A stretch of 64,000 nt of DNA, taken from the NCBI RefSeq assembly GCF_002954385.1, contig NZ_MQVY01000001.1, positions 844,892 to 908,891 on the forward strand. Direction: 5' to 3'. Position numbers and translations under genes: made by a program. Shown here piece after piece: positions 19,207-28,752 of the stretch; the stretch's first letter is position 1, and every line of letters starts with the position of its first letter. The stretch comes from Tenacibaculum sp. SG-28 (GTDB lineage: Bacteria; Bacteroidota; Bacteroidia; Flavobacteriales; Flavobacteriaceae). Below the pieces are notes generated by a model, which was not told where the DNA came from, searched no databases, and saw nothing but the letters and a program-made list of their open reading frames with translations.

Positions 19207-20405
19207 TGAGCTCTATATCCTCTCCTTTTACTAAAGAACAATTAATTCCGCAACCGGAAATGCTTGAAATCAAAAAGCAAAGAGGAGAACTTTTTATAGG
19301 AATTCCGAAAGAAACTCATTTTGAAGAAAAGAGAATTAGTTTAACTCCTGATACTGTCTCAGCGTTAGTAGCGCATGGGCATAGAATAGTGGTTGAAACG
19401 GGAGCTGGCGAGGGTGCAAAGTATAGCGACAAGGAATATTCGGATGCAGGTGCTAAAATTTCTTATGATGTAAAAGAAGCATTTGCATGTACTATTGTTT
19501 TGAAAGTAGAACCACCCTCATTAGATGAAATAAAAATGCTTTCTCCACAAGCCGTTTTAATTTCAGCACTACAGTTAAAGACGCAAGAAAAGAAATACTT
19601 TGAAGCATTAGCAAAAAAGAGGATCACTGCAATTGCTTTTGATTATATTAAAGACGAGCACGGTGTTTACCCTATAGTAAAATCTTTAAGTGAAATTGCA
19701 GGAATTGCCTCGATGCAAATTGCTGCAGAACTAATGACTACTGCAAATAAAGGTAATGGCCTACTTTTAGGAAATATTGGAGGAGTACCTCCTAGTGATA
19801 TCGTAATTATAGGTGCAGGAACGGTTGGTGAATTTGCTGCTAAAACAGCGGTTGGCATTGGTGCTAGAGTTAAAATATTTGATAATTCTATAACTAGATT
19901 ACGAAAACTTCAAAACCATATTCACGCACCAATATACACATCCACCATACAACCAAAAACACTAGCAAAAGCACTGAGGAGATGTGATGTGGCGATCGGA
20001 GCACTTCGTGGCGTGGATAGATCTCCTGTAGTGGTAACCAAAGGTATGATTGAACAAATGAAAGACGGTGCAATTATCGTAGATGTAGGTATCGACAGAG
20101 GAGGTTGCTTTGAAACTTCTAAGGTAACTACACATAGCTGCCCTACATTTACTCATAATGGGGTTATTCACTATTGCGTTCCTAATATTCCATCGCGATA
20201 TGCAAGAACCGCATCCTTTGCTATCAGTAATATTTTCACACCGTATTTATTAGATATAGCAGAAGAAGGAGGGTTTGAAAACGCAGCTCGCTTTGATAAA
20301 AGCTTAAGAAATGGCATGTATTTTTACCATGGAATTCTTACGAATAAAACGGTAGCAGATTGGTTTGATCTGCCGTATCGCGACATAAATTTATTATTTC
20401 TTTAA
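19206..20405 (+). CDS. ald: Alanine dehydrogenase
   Basis: The enzyme interconverts L-alanine and pyruvate with NAD+. The 399-residue protein belongs to the alanine dehydrogenase/transhydrogenase family: IGIPKETHFEEKRISLTP at the substrate domain, VIIGAGTVGEFAAKTAVG as the Rossmann loop, and VDVGIDRGGCFETS near the C-terminal active site. An N-terminal extension of about 30 residues precedes the canonical start region, as is usual in Flavobacteria. It overlaps tsaE by one base. A fused transhydrogenase role is unlikely because no membrane domain genes follow. Confidence 0.92.
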   Translation: MSSISSPFTKEQLIPQPEMLEIKKQRGELFIGIPKETHFEEKRISLTPDTVSALVAHGHRIVVETGAGEGAKYSDKEYSDAGAKISYDVKEAFACTIVLKVEPPSLDEIKMLSPQAVLISALQLKTQEKKYFEALAKKRITAIAFDYIKDEHGVYPIVKSLSEIAGIASMQIAAELMTTANKGNGLLLGNIGGVPPSDIVIIGAGTVGEFAAKTAVGIGARVKIFDNSITRLRKLQNHIHAPIYTSTIQPKTLAKALRRCDVAIGALRGVDRSPVVVTKGMIEQMKDGAIIVDVGIDRGGCFETSKVTTHSCPTFTHNGVIHYCVPNIPSRYARTASFAISNIFTPYLLDIAEEGGFENAARFDKSLRNGMYFYHGILTNKTVADWFDLPYRDINLLFL

Positions 20406-20487
20406 AAGATAATCTGCCCATACAACTAAAACTTACGAAACTATTATTTTAAATAGTACTTATATAACTTTAACACTGTTTTATTTT

Positions 20488-20495
20488 TATTTTTG
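20488..20495 (+). promoter_or_regulatory. -7 box (TATTTTTG) for the DUF4258-like gene
   Basis: A perfect TAnnTTTG match lies 18 bases before the ATG at 20514. No clear -33 TTG is visible. Confidence 0.5.
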
Positions 20496-20513
20496 TAACA
20501 CTAAAGCTTTATT

Positions 20514-20888
20514 ATGGGATTACTAAAACGTTTTGGATATTATTTAATTGGGCTAGCGCTCGGCAGTGTTGCTGTGCTTTACTTTTGGAAGAACAAAAAT
20601 GTTTCTTTTGATTATGGTATGGACGCCAGAACCTTAAAAACAATTCGAATAAAGAAAAGAGTATACTCTAAAGAAGCCATGAAATTTATGCACTTAAATA
20701 AATTAGACTCTTCACATATTAACAGCATATTAAAACGTGGAGATGTCGATTTTGGTAAAAGCAAACCAAGGCTCAAACCTTGTGCAGAATATTATGTAAC
20801 AGGAAATGACTCCCTTTCTAGCATTAGTCTTTACATTATACGATGTGATTCCTTGGCAACTGTTGAGAAAATAACGAGAATAAATTAA
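20514..20888 (+). CDS. Small membrane-anchored protein, DUF4258-like
   Basis: The 124-residue protein has one N-terminal transmembrane helix (YYLIGLALGSVAVLYFW) followed by a soluble domain. That domain contains a short helical repeat (KEAMKFMHLNKLDSSHINSIL) and two cysteines near the end. It resembles a conserved Flavobacteriaceae family usually labelled DUF4258; I am moderately sure of that label. Function is unknown; the helix suggests an inner-membrane anchor with the domain probably in the periplasm. Its stop overlaps the stop of the convergent gene at 20885 by two bases. Confidence 0.65.
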   Translation: MGLLKRFGYYLIGLALGSVAVLYFWKNKNVSFDYGMDARTLKTIRIKKRVYSKEAMKFMHLNKLDSSHINSILKRGDVDFGKSKPRLKPCAEYYVTGNDSLSSISLYIIRCDSLATVEKITRIN

Positions 20889-22143
20889 GTTTTTTGTTTT
20901 TTCTTTTTTGCAGCAGGAAATAATACGTTGTTTAAGATTAATCGATATCCCGGAGAAGTTGGATGTAGGTCTAATTCTGTTTTCGGGTCTCCTACCCGAT
21001 GTTGGTAATCTTCTGGGTCATGCCCTCCGTAAAATGTAAACATTCCCTTACCTTTTGTACCGTGTATATATCGCGCCTCGCCATTGATTTTACTGTCTCC
21101 TAATATCATAACAGTCGACTTAATAGTATTTTTCGCAAAAGAGGTAGTTTGCCCCATAAAACCCTTTACGAGTTGCGTATGATTTTGTGTAAGCATCGTT
21201 GGAACTTGATCCCATTTAGCTGAGAACTCCTTTAACGAAAAATAATCTGTTTCTTTATTAATTTTTCGCTTTCGTGTCATGTCAATAGACGAAAATTCAT
21301 AAACCACCGGATTTCGTATTAATTCAAAATCTTTAAAAGCGAAGGTTTTGTTAAAATCAATTTTAGATTGGTAATTTGGCTCCGATGGATCTCCGTCGAA
21401 CATAGTTTCGCATATGTCTATGCCATCGGCTGCTAAAGCGATGTCGAAACTATCTGTTGCAGAACACATAGCAAACATAAAACCGCCTCCTATTACATAA
21501 TCGCGAATCTTTCTAGCTACCGCACCTTTTTCGGTAGCTACTTTGTTATACCCAAGTTCCTTTGCTAAGGCCTCTGCTTCTTTTTTTGTTGAATGTACCA
21601 GGGTGCAGTTCGGTAATGCCCATAAAATCTTCCGTATTGTCCGGTAAAATCTTCGTGGTGCAAGTGCAACCACTCATAAAGTAATAACTCATCATTTAAT
21701 ACTTCCTTATCGTAAACAACATCAAAGGGAATTTCGGCATAGGTCAATACCATAGTAACCGCATCGTCCCAAGGCATTTTATCTTTGGGAGAATATACCG
21801 CAATTTTGGGTGCCTTTTCTAAAACTATAGCTTCTTGATTTTTAGATGGTGCGGAAATAGATTCTAATATTATTTGCGCTTTTACCTCTGAAATTATTTG
21901 ATAGGAAACGCCACGAATTTTACATTCTTGTTCGATGGCTTCATTATTTTCCAATAAAAATGCACCGCCATCATAATTTAATAGCCATTTTGACTTCAAT
22001 CCATTTTCTAGGGCAAAATAAACAATACCATAGGCTTTTAAATGGTTTTGTTGATTGTCATGACTCATGGGGATGTACAAAAAACTAGCCCATAAGGAAT
22101 TAGAAACTAAGAAAAAAAGAAATATATAAATGAATTTATTCAT
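20885..22143 (-). CDS. Conserved secreted protein of Bacteroidota, often mislabelled 'asparagine synthetase B' (frameshift in sequence)
   Basis: The restored protein is about 419 residues. The ATG at 22143 opens a signal peptide (NKFIYIFLFFLVSNSLWA). The body contains VLEKAPKIAVYSP, DDAVTMVLTYAEIPFDV and LHHEDFTGQYGRF. After the break come VIGGGFMFAMCSATDSFDIA, FMGQTTSFAKN and FTFYGGHDPEDYQHRVGDP. Related database entries are called asparagine synthetase B, but no glutamine amidotransferase or synthetase motif is visible, so I reject that function. The CSAT and YGGHDPE segments recall class I amidotransferase-like folds; this is only an impression. The frame breaks at 21581-21587, where seven T should be eight. 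Confidence 0.75.
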
Positions 22144-22210
22144 AATGCATTTATAAAAGTACACAATTGAACCAAGTAATCCTTCTAATTACAATTTATT
22201 TTATAAACAT

Positions 22211-23737
22211 TTAAAATGGAACGTCATCCATTCCGTTGGTCTCAGAAGTTCCGAAAGCATCTTCAGGAGAAGGAAAATTACTAGATGTTATTTCATCGTT
22301 AAACCCCTGATTCATACTCGACTGAAATTCACTACTAAAACTCTCTTCCAAATCAGAAAATTTAGCTAGGTGTCCGGTAAACTTTAAACGAATATTATCT
22401 AAACCTCCATTCCTGTGTTTTGCTACAATAAATTCTCCCTGCCCTTCACATGGTGTGTGATCGTCATCGTCCCATTCCGTCATACCGTAATACTCTGGTC
22501 GGAATATAAACGATACAATATCTGCATCCTGCTCAATTGCACCTGATTCACGAAGATCGGATAGTAATGGACGTTTACTCCCTCCTCTTGTTTCTACAGA
22601 ACGAGAAAGCTGAGAAAGTGCAATAACAGGAATATTTAATTCCTTTCCTAAAGCTTTTAAATTTCGTGAAATGGTAGAAATTTCTTGTTCCCGATTGCCA
22701 CCTGTTCCACCAGCTGTCATTAATTGCAAATAGTCAATCACTAATATTTTCACATCGTGTTGCGAAACTAATCTTCTTGCTTTTGCTCTTAAATCAAATA
22801 TAGAAAGGGCTGGAGTATCATCGATAAAGATTGGAGCATCGGATAATTTTTTAACTTTCACGTTTAACTGCTCCCATTCATGCGGTTCTAAGTTACCTTT
22901 TCTCAATTTCTCGGAGGTTAGTCCTGTTTCCGAAGAAATCATTCTGGTTATTAGCTGCACAGAAGACATTTCTAAGGAAAATATTGCAACTGCATGGTTA
23001 AAATCAATAGCCATATTCTTTGCCATTGAAATCACAAATGCTGTTTTACCCATACCCGGACGGGCTGCAATAATAATTAAATCGGAAGGCTGCCAACCAG
23101 AGGTTAAAGCATCTAATTTAGAAAATCCTGTCGCCAATCCAGACATCCCTTCTTTGGTAGATATTTCTTGAATTTTAGTAATCGATTGCTGCACTAAAGA
23201 ATCTGCTTTCTCTGCTCCTTTTTTAAGGTTTCCCTGGGTTACCTCAAAAAGTTTACTTTCTGCATCATCCAATAGGTCGAAAACGTCAATAGTTTCATCA
23301 TAGGCATTTTCAATAATTTCAGAGGAAATGGTAATTAAAGTTCGTTGAATGTATTTCTCTAAAATAATCCTAGAATGGAACTCAATGTGTGCAGAGGAAG
23401 CTACTTTCTGTGTTAGTCCTATTAAATAAAAATCACCTCCCACAATATCTAACTTGCCTTCTTTTTTTAACTGATTCGATACCGACAATAAATCTATGGG
23501 TTCTGAATTCTGAAAAAGAGAATAAATAGCATGGTATATTTCTTGATGTCTTTTATCATAAAAAGCTTCAGGATGCAATATGTCAATCACTGTATCGATC
23601 CCCTTTTTATCTATCATCATTGCCCCTAAAACAGCTTCTTCAAGATCTAAAGCTTGGGGTGGTAATTTCCCTTTTTCTAGGTTTATAATTCTTGCCTTGT
23701 CTATCTTAGCACCTCTAACTGATTGTAGTTTTCCCAT
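22211..23737 (-). CDS. dnaB: Replicative DNA helicase DnaB
   Basis: DnaB unwinds DNA at the replication fork. The 508-residue protein has the N-terminal primase-interacting domain (PPQALDLEEAVLGAMMID near residue 22), a linker, and the RecA-type ATPase domain with IIAARPGMGKTAF (Walker A), ILVIDYLQLM (Walker B) and DLRESGAIEQDADIVSF. No intein is present. The C-terminal tail ends DDVPF, an acidic-hydrophobic tip. It is a single gene with a -7 box very near its ATG. Confidence 0.97.
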   Translation of the reverse strand: MGKLQSVRGAKIDKARIINLEKGKLPPQALDLEEAVLGAMMIDKKGIDTVIDILHPEAFYDKRHQEIYHAIYSLFQNSEPIDLLSVSNQLKKEGKLDIVGGDFYLIGLTQKVASSAHIEFHSRIILEKYIQRTLITISSEIIENAYDETIDVFDLLDDAESKLFEVTQGNLKKGAEKADSLVQQSITKIQEISTKEGMSGLATGFSKLDALTSGWQPSDLIIIAARPGMGKTAFVISMAKNMAIDFNHAVAIFSLEMSSVQLITRMISSETGLTSEKLRKGNLEPHEWEQLNVKVKKLSDAPIFIDDTPALSIFDLRAKARRLVSQHDVKILVIDYLQLMTAGGTGGNREQEISTISRNLKALGKELNIPVIALSQLSRSVETRGGSKRPLLSDLRESGAIEQDADIVSFIFRPEYYGMTEWDDDDHTPCEGQGEFIVAKHRNGGLDNIRLKFTGHLAKFSDLEESFSSEFQSSMNQGFNDEITSSNFPSPEDAFGTSETNGMDDVPF

Positions 23738-23741
23738 AGAA

Positions 23742-23749
23742 CAAAAGTA
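23742..23749 (-). promoter_or_regulatory. -7 box (TACTTTTG) for dnaB
   Basis: TACTTTTG on the minus strand ends 4 bases before the dnaB ATG, again predicting an almost leaderless transcript. No -33 TTG is found at 17-23 bases. Confidence 0.5.
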
Positions 23750-23826
23750 AATTTTTAAGATGAAATTTTTAGTTTGAAAGACAACTTTTCTTTTTGAACA
23801 AATTTAACAACTAAATTGTTATTAAC

Positions 23827-23858
23827 TTGTTAATAACCATCGATGTTTCTTATTTTTG
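23827..23858 (+). promoter_or_regulatory. Complete promoter (TTG-N21-TATTTTTG) for the DUF3810 gene
   Basis: TTG at 23827-23829 and TATTTTTG at 23851-23858 are 21 bases apart. The -7 box falls inside the longest open frame (from 23843), so the real start is the ATG at 23864. Confidence 0.7.
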
Positions 23859-23863
23859 AGGTA

Positions 23864-24925
23864 ATGAATAGTTTTAAAAGAAATCTCCTGATAGCACTTT
23901 TGTTGCCCATTCAAATTCTAATCGTAAGATGTATAGGAACAAAAACTGCGTGGATTGAACACTATTACAGCAATGGTATTTACATTCCAATTTCAAAGAC
24001 ACTTCGATTTCTATTTGGTTGGATTCCTTTCTCCGTAGGAGATGTTTTGGGGCTTATATTATTATTTCTACTTCTTAAAAATATATGCAATTTAATAGCA
24101 TCACGTTTTAAAAATATACTTCCAAAGACAATAAATTTCATTGCTGTATTATCTCTGTTACATTTTGTTTTTTACTTGTTTTGGGGCTTAAACTACTTTC
24201 GAGAACCGTTGTATAAAAGTCTAGAATTCTCTAAAAGTAAATATAGTACTGAACAATTATTTAAGGTTACGAAAAAGATTGCAACAAATTTTAATGAAGT
24301 ACATCAAGAAATTACCAATAACGATTCTGTAGCAGTAAAAATTCCGATCTCTAGAAATTTGATTTATAAATTGGCTCCTCAAGGATTTGAAAACTTGGTA
24401 AAAATATACCCCCAACTTAGCTATTCTAATCCTTCGGTAAAAAGTTCTCTCGTAAGTCTTTTCCAATCCTATAATGGTACATCGGGTTATTTTAACCCCA
24501 TTAGTGGAGAGGCACAAGTGAACCATCAAATTCCAATAACAAGTTATCCTGCTACTACCTGTCATGAAATCGCTCATCAAATTGGGTGGGCTGCGGAGAA
24601 TGAAGCAAATTTCATAGGATTTTTAGCGTGTATCCACCACGACAATTTGTATTTTAAATACGCAGGGTATCGAATGGCTTTTCAGTATTGTATTGGTGAA
24701 TTGCAAAAAAGAGATGCAAACTTGGCTACACAAATAAAGCGCCAGATAAACAGGGGAATATTCAAAGACTACAAAAATACCTACTCGCATTGGAAAAAAT
24801 ACGAGAATCCAATTGAACCTTATATAAAAAAGGGATATAATTCTTATCTAAAGGCCAATAACCAATCCAAGGGAATTAAATCTTATAATTATGTAGTAGA
24901 TTTATTAATAGCCTACTACAACTAA
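23864..24925 (+). CDS. DUF3810 family membrane protein with HExxH zinc-protease-like motif
   Basis: The protein of about 353 residues has three hydrophobic segments in the first 120 residues (IALLLPIQILIV, VLGLILLFLLL, FIAVLSLLHFVFYLFW) and then a soluble domain. That domain holds TCHEIAHQIGWAAENEANFIGF, an HExxH motif with a downstream glutamate as in zinc metalloproteases. This is the DUF3810 architecture. A membrane-bound peptidase is a reasonable inference; no substrate is known. The start at 23864 is set by the promoter. It is followed 9 bases later by a small lipoprotein gene, suggesting a two-gene unit. Confidence 0.85.
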   Translation: MNSFKRNLLIALLLPIQILIVRCIGTKTAWIEHYYSNGIYIPISKTLRFLFGWIPFSVGDVLGLILLFLLLKNICNLIASRFKNILPKTINFIAVLSLLHFVFYLFWGLNYFREPLYKSLEFSKSKYSTEQLFKVTKKIATNFNEVHQEITNNDSVAVKIPISRNLIYKLAPQGFENLVKIYPQLSYSNPSVKSSLVSLFQSYNGTSGYFNPISGEAQVNHQIPITSYPATTCHEIAHQIGWAAENEANFIGFLACIHHDNLYFKYAGYRMAFQYCIGELQKRDANLATQIKRQINRGIFKDYKNTYSHWKKYENPIEPYIKKGYNSYLKANNQSKGIKSYNYVVDLLIAYYN

Positions 24926-24934
24926 ACCATTTTT

Positions 24935-25507
24935 ATGAAATATTTACTTGTACCATTTCTAGTTTTATTTTTAATATCCTGTACAAATGAGAAGCAACTA
25001 AAACTTCAAAATGATTTTGAATGCAATACAAACATAGTGCTTTGTAATCTTGAAAAGACAACCGATTACAAAGACTATTTTACGCTACATTTACCAAAAA
25101 AATGGAAAGTGAATTTATATTTTGATAATGGGCAAAGTTCTATATATGCAGCAGATACTACAGTAAATTTATCCAAATCAACCTTGATAGACGCCGCAGT
25201 CGTATATGCACCTATTGCGATAGACAGTACTTTTAAAAGTACCATAACCAATGACAACTCCTTTTTTGGTCTAAAAGAGTTACAAACGGATGAATTACAA
25301 TACTTAAAAAAAAATTCGTATTACAGTCTAGCTAAAGGTGTAAAAGGTAAATTCAACTATCATATACTCAATGTGTTTACACCTTTAAATTCCGAAAAAT
25401 TCCTAAGAATAAAAACTGAAATCTACGGAGATAGCCTTGTGGAGGAAAGACTTTGTTTCGCCACAGCCTTACTTAACAAGGTAGAATTACTTAAGTTTAA
25501 CGAGTAA
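24935..25507 (+). CDS. Predicted lipoprotein of unknown function
   Basis: The 190-residue protein starts with a lipoprotein signal (KYLLVPFLVLFLISC), so Cys17 should be acylated and the protein anchored in an envelope membrane. The mature part shows alternating hydrophobic strands and a LHLPKKWKVN segment reminiscent of PsbP-like or stress-induced lipoproteins, though I cannot assign a family. It lies 9 bases after the DUF3810 gene on the same strand and is probably co-transcribed with it. Confidence 0.7.
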   Translation: MKYLLVPFLVLFLISCTNEKQLKLQNDFECNTNIVLCNLEKTTDYKDYFTLHLPKKWKVNLYFDNGQSSIYAADTTVNLSKSTLIDAAVVYAPIAIDSTFKSTITNDNSFFGLKELQTDELQYLKKNSYYSLAKGVKGKFNYHILNVFTPLNSEKFLRIKTEIYGDSLVEERLCFATALLNKVELLKFNE

Positions 25508-25586
25508 CTAAACTATGTGATTTGGTAGCTTTTTTCTAATTTAGAATACCATGAGAATATAAGTTTTAAATTCCATTAGGTATGTG

Positions 25587-25594
25587 TATTTTTG
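25587..25594 (+). promoter_or_regulatory. -7 box (TATTTTTG) for pepT
   Basis: The perfect TAnnTTTG match overlaps the first codons of the longest open frame (25592), so translation should begin at the ATG at 25613. Confidence 0.6.
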
Positions 25595-25612
25595 AACTTT
25601 AAACTTACAGGT

Positions 25613-26848
25613 ATGAATACAGAACACATAATAAACCGTTTTATAAAATATGTAACCGTAGACACAGAAAGTGACCCCAACAACCCAAACTTTCCGAGTT
25701 CAGAAAACCAATGGGATTTAGCCAGAATTTTAGAAAAAGAACTTAAAGAAATTGGTATGGAAGATGTCGAACTAGATGAAAACTGTTATATAATGGCTAC
25801 CCTTCCAAGTACTATTAGTCATGAAGTTCCTACGATTGGGTTTGTAGCACACATGGATACCAGCCCAGATTTTACAGGGGCCAATGTAAAGCCACAAATT
25901 CATAAAAATTACGACGGAAAGGATATTGTCTTAAACAAAGAAGAAAATATTGTCTTGTCTCCAAATTATTTTGAAGATCTATTACAATACAAAGGACAAA
26001 CTATCATAACCACCGATGGAACAACACTTTTAGGTGCAGATGACAAAGCCGGGGTAACAGAGATTGTCTCTGCTATGGAATATTTGATACAGCATCCTGA
26101 AATTAAACACGGTAAAATTCGTATTTGCTTTACTCCTGATGAAGAGGTAGGAAAAGGCGCCCATAAATTTGACGTTGCAAAGTTTGGGGCAGATTGGGCA
26201 TATACCATGGATGGAAGTCAAATAGGTGAATTAGAATACGAAAACTTTAATGCTGCTGGTGCCAAAGTAACTATTAACGGTAAGATAGTACACCCTGGTT
26301 ATGCTAAAGGAAAGATGATAAATTCGATGACTATAGCGAGTGAATTTATAAATGCATTACCAAAAAATGAAGTTCCTGAAAAGACAACAGGATACGAAGG
26401 GTTCTACCATTTGCATGACCTGCAAGGTTCGGTTGAAAAAACAACGTTACAATATATCATTAGAGATCATGATATGAATCTATTTAACGAAAGAAAAGAC
26501 AAGTTTGCTGCCATTGCTAAACGCATTAATGACTCGTATGAGAAAGAGATTATAGAAGTGGAAATTAAAGACCAATATTTCAACATGAAAGAAAAAGTAA
26601 CTCCGGTAATGCATATTGTAGATATAGCTGAGGAGGTTATGATAGAAATGGGCATTACACCTTTAATAAAACCAATTCGTGGAGGAACAGATGGTTCGCA
26701 ACTTTCTTTTATGGGCCTACCGTGTCCTAATATATTTGCTGGTGGCCATAATTTTCATGGAAGATATGAATATGTTCCAGCAGAAAGTATGGTAAAGGCT
26801 AGCAAGGTAATTGTTGGTATTGCTCAAAAAGTAGCTACAAAATTTTAA
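25613..26848 (+). CDS. pepT: Peptidase T (tripeptide aminopeptidase, M20B)
   Basis: PepT removes the N-terminal residue of tripeptides in the cytoplasm. The 411-residue protein shows the zinc-site motifs of M20: [47 protein letters not shown] with the catalytic Glu, and the late [19 protein letters not shown] and AGGHNFHG. Length is standard for PepT. The ATG at 25613 is used because the upstream in-frame ATG overlaps the -7 box. It is a single-gene unit followed by a strong bidirectional hairpin. Confidence 0.95.
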   Translation: MNTEHIINRFIKYVTVDTESDPNNPNFPSSENQWDLARILEKELKEIGMEDVELDENCYIMATLPSTISHEVPTIGFVAHMDTSPDFTGANVKPQIHKNYDGKDIVLNKEENIVLSPNYFEDLLQYKGQTIITTDGTTLLGADDKAGVTEIVSAMEYLIQHPEIKHGKIRICFTPDEEVGKGAHKFDVAKFGADWAYTMDGSQIGELEYENFNAAGAKVTINGKIVHPGYAKGKMINSMTIASEFINALPKNEVPEKTTGYEGFYHLHDLQGSVEKTTLQYIIRDHDMNLFNERKDKFAAIAKRINDSYEKEIIEVEIKDQYFNMKEKVTPVMHIVDIAEEVMIEMGITPLIKPIRGGTDGSQLSFMGLPCPNIFAGGHNFHGRYEYVPAESMVKASKVIVGIAQKVATKF

Positions 26849-26859
26849 TAAAGTAAATT

Positions 26860-26890
26860 AGTACACTCTAAATTTACATTAGAGTGTACT
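26860..26890. terminator. Strong hairpin between convergent pepT and the 26904 gene
   Basis: A perfect 12-bp stem (AGTACACTCTAA / TTAGAGTGTACT) with a 7-base loop lies between the two convergent stops. It lacks a long T run on either side, so it may act by blocking read-through in both directions or by protecting mRNA ends. Confidence 0.7.
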
Positions 26891-26903
26891 TAACTAGTTT
26901 GAA

Positions 26904-27956
26904 TTAATTAATGTCCCATCGAATTCCTAAGGATAAATTACGAGTTTCAGAATTTCTAAATAATTTATTTAAATCATATTTTACGTAAAACCCTAATCCA
27001 CGATAGGCAGCATAAGTACTTAAACCATAGTTTAGCGTATTCATGTTAAAATCGGCCTTTTGAAGTTCTTCTACAGCAAATGCTTGATCCGATTCATATT
27101 CTAAATATTGTCTAGTACCCAATTTAAATCCCCAAAACCCACCAAAACCGAGACGCCATGAGCGATGTGTTCTGTCATAAACTTCTCCATTGCTATTTGA
27201 GTTCTTGGAAAAATCAAATTCTACATGCATTGGAAATAGCATTTGTACATGTCTTAATCTACTTTCTTCCAGTGGTAAAGGATACTTTTCTAAAACAGTT
27301 TGATCTTCATAAGATACGTGGTACTGGTTGTTTTTTGGTCTTAAGTTATTCCAAAGAAAAGAAATCCCATATTTGAAATATGTTGCAGAGGGTCTTTTAG
27401 AAAAACGTGTTTTGAATGTAAATCCGACCTCATAAAAATGAGATTGCCAAAATTTATAAGCACTAGTATTTAACGATTCTATATCATTATCCATTAAAAC
27501 GTTATTTAATCCCATCGCCAAAACAAATTGTGTTGTTGTTCGTTTATCGTGATGTATTCTATTTTTTTTCTTTCTATTTCCTTCGAAAATGGTGATATCG
27601 CTATCAAAAATTTGAACTTTAAAGGCATCCGGTTCCTCACTGATGATTTTACCATCCATTTTATCTTGCACCAACTGTTGCAACTTATCTTGCTCCTTAC
27701 TTACTTTAATTTCTATTTGTTTTGCATGATAACTAGCAATTTCCATTTTTAATGCATCCGCTTGTGTTACATTAATTTGCTTAGATTGCAGTTTTAAATC
27801 GATTTCTTTAATGGCAATTTTTAAAGAATCTTTATGAGCAATAGTAATTTGATCAATTTCATTAGAAATTTTAGAAACCTCGTCTTCAAAGTTTTTTTGT
27901 TGTGAAAATAGCGCAGTTGTACTCAACAACACTAGTATTAGTAGTATCCTCGTCAT
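26904..27956 (-). CDS. Exported coiled-coil plus beta-barrel-like protein of the sigma-factor operon
   Basis: The 350-residue protein has a signal peptide (LLILVLLSTTALFSQ), then an alpha-helical, probably coiled-coil stretch to about residue 105 (ISNEIDQITIAHKDSLKIAI ...). It ends in a beta-rich region whose last strand is NLSLGIRWDIN, as in outer-membrane beta-barrels. I do not recognise a named family. It is the third gene of a unit with an ECF sigma factor and a membrane partner and may be their regulatory target or effector. A gap of 37 bases separates it from the middle gene. Confidence 0.65.
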   Translation of the reverse strand: MTRILLILVLLSTTALFSQQKNFEDEVSKISNEIDQITIAHKDSLKIAIKEIDLKLQSKQINVTQADALKMEIASYHAKQIEIKVSKEQDKLQQLVQDKMDGKIISEEPDAFKVQIFDSDITIFEGNRKKKNRIHHDKRTTTQFVLAMGLNNVLMDNDIESLNTSAYKFWQSHFYEVGFTFKTRFSKRPSATYFKYGISFLWNNLRPKNNQYHVSYEDQTVLEKYPLPLEESRLRHVQMLFPMHVEFDFSKNSNSNGEVYDRTHRSWRLGFGGFWGFKLGTRQYLEYESDQAFAVEELQKADFNMNTLNYGLSTYAAYRGLGFYVKYDLNKLFRNSETRNLSLGIRWDIN

Positions 27957-27993
27957 AATAATTTAATTTAATTTTTTGTGTTTTTAGGTTGGA

Positions 27994-28752
27994 TTATTTG
28001 TTTCTTTCTGCTATTGCAATTGCGATATCCGAGATTTTTAGTTTAACAGTGTGCATAAAATTTCCTTCTAACGTTTCTTGTAAGATGTCATTCTCCACCG
28101 CTGCCAAAATAAGTTCAGGTGAAATAGTCAAATTTGCTTTATCTAGTTCAACGCGAATTGAGTCCATTAAAACTTCTCTATTGAGTTTATGCGCGGTATA
28201 ATAAGCCATCACCTCTTCTCTATCATGGGTTACCGCGAATAATAAAGCTTTTGGATCTACCTGTATAGAGTTCTTATTTTCTTTTGTTTCTAATGTTTCT
28301 ATAGGAGTTGGTATGACTTCTTTATTGGGTTTTATAGAAGACGAGGCCAAATTCTCTGTAGGTAAATTAGATGGCAACGTCTCTTCAAGAATAGTTTTTG
28401 GAATAATATTGGATTTGTTTGCTAAGGCTATCGATTTTACTGGCTCGGTTTTAGATGGTTTAACTATTATTTCCTTTTCGATAGTAACGTCGGAGGTGTC
28501 TTTTTTACTAATTGTAGTTTCTGCGATTTTAGAAGGCACTCTATGGATATTTAAAGTGTAAAAATATATAGATAACCCCGCAAGAACTAGTATGCTCGCT
28601 GCAGCATAATACTGCAGCTTAGTTCGTGTTACTTTTACCTTTTTCTTTTCCTCTAATTGTACCGCTATACGATCCCAAGAAGAGTTTGATGGCTTAATCT
28701 CTCTTGTTGCTAATGCCTCTCTTATTATCGAATCAATATTATCTTCCTTCAT
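27994..28752 (-). CDS. Single-pass membrane protein next to ECF sigma factor, putative anti-sigma factor
   Basis: The 252-residue protein has a cytoplasmic N-terminus of about 45 residues (DSIIREALATREIKPSNSSW), one transmembrane helix (YYAAASILVLAGLSIYFYTL) and a long Thr/Lys/Pro-rich exported part with a helical end. The topology is that of an anti-sigma factor, but no HxxxCxxC zinc motif or other recognised anti-sigma domain is visible. Its ATG overlaps the sigma gene end by 14 bases, so synthesis is coupled, as expected for a sigma/anti-sigma pair. The role is inference from position and topology. Confidence 0.65.
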   Translation of the reverse strand: MKEDNIDSIIREALATREIKPSNSSWDRIAVQLEEKKKVKVTRTKLQYYAAASILVLAGLSIYFYTLNIHRVPSKIAETTISKKDTSDVTIEKEIIVKPSKTEPVKSIALANKSNIIPKTILEETLPSNLPTENLASSSIKPNKEVIPTPIETLETKENKNSIQVDPKALLFAVTHDREEVMAYYTAHKLNREVLMDSIRVELDKANLTISPELILAAVENDILQETLEGNFMHTVKLKISDIAIAIAERNK

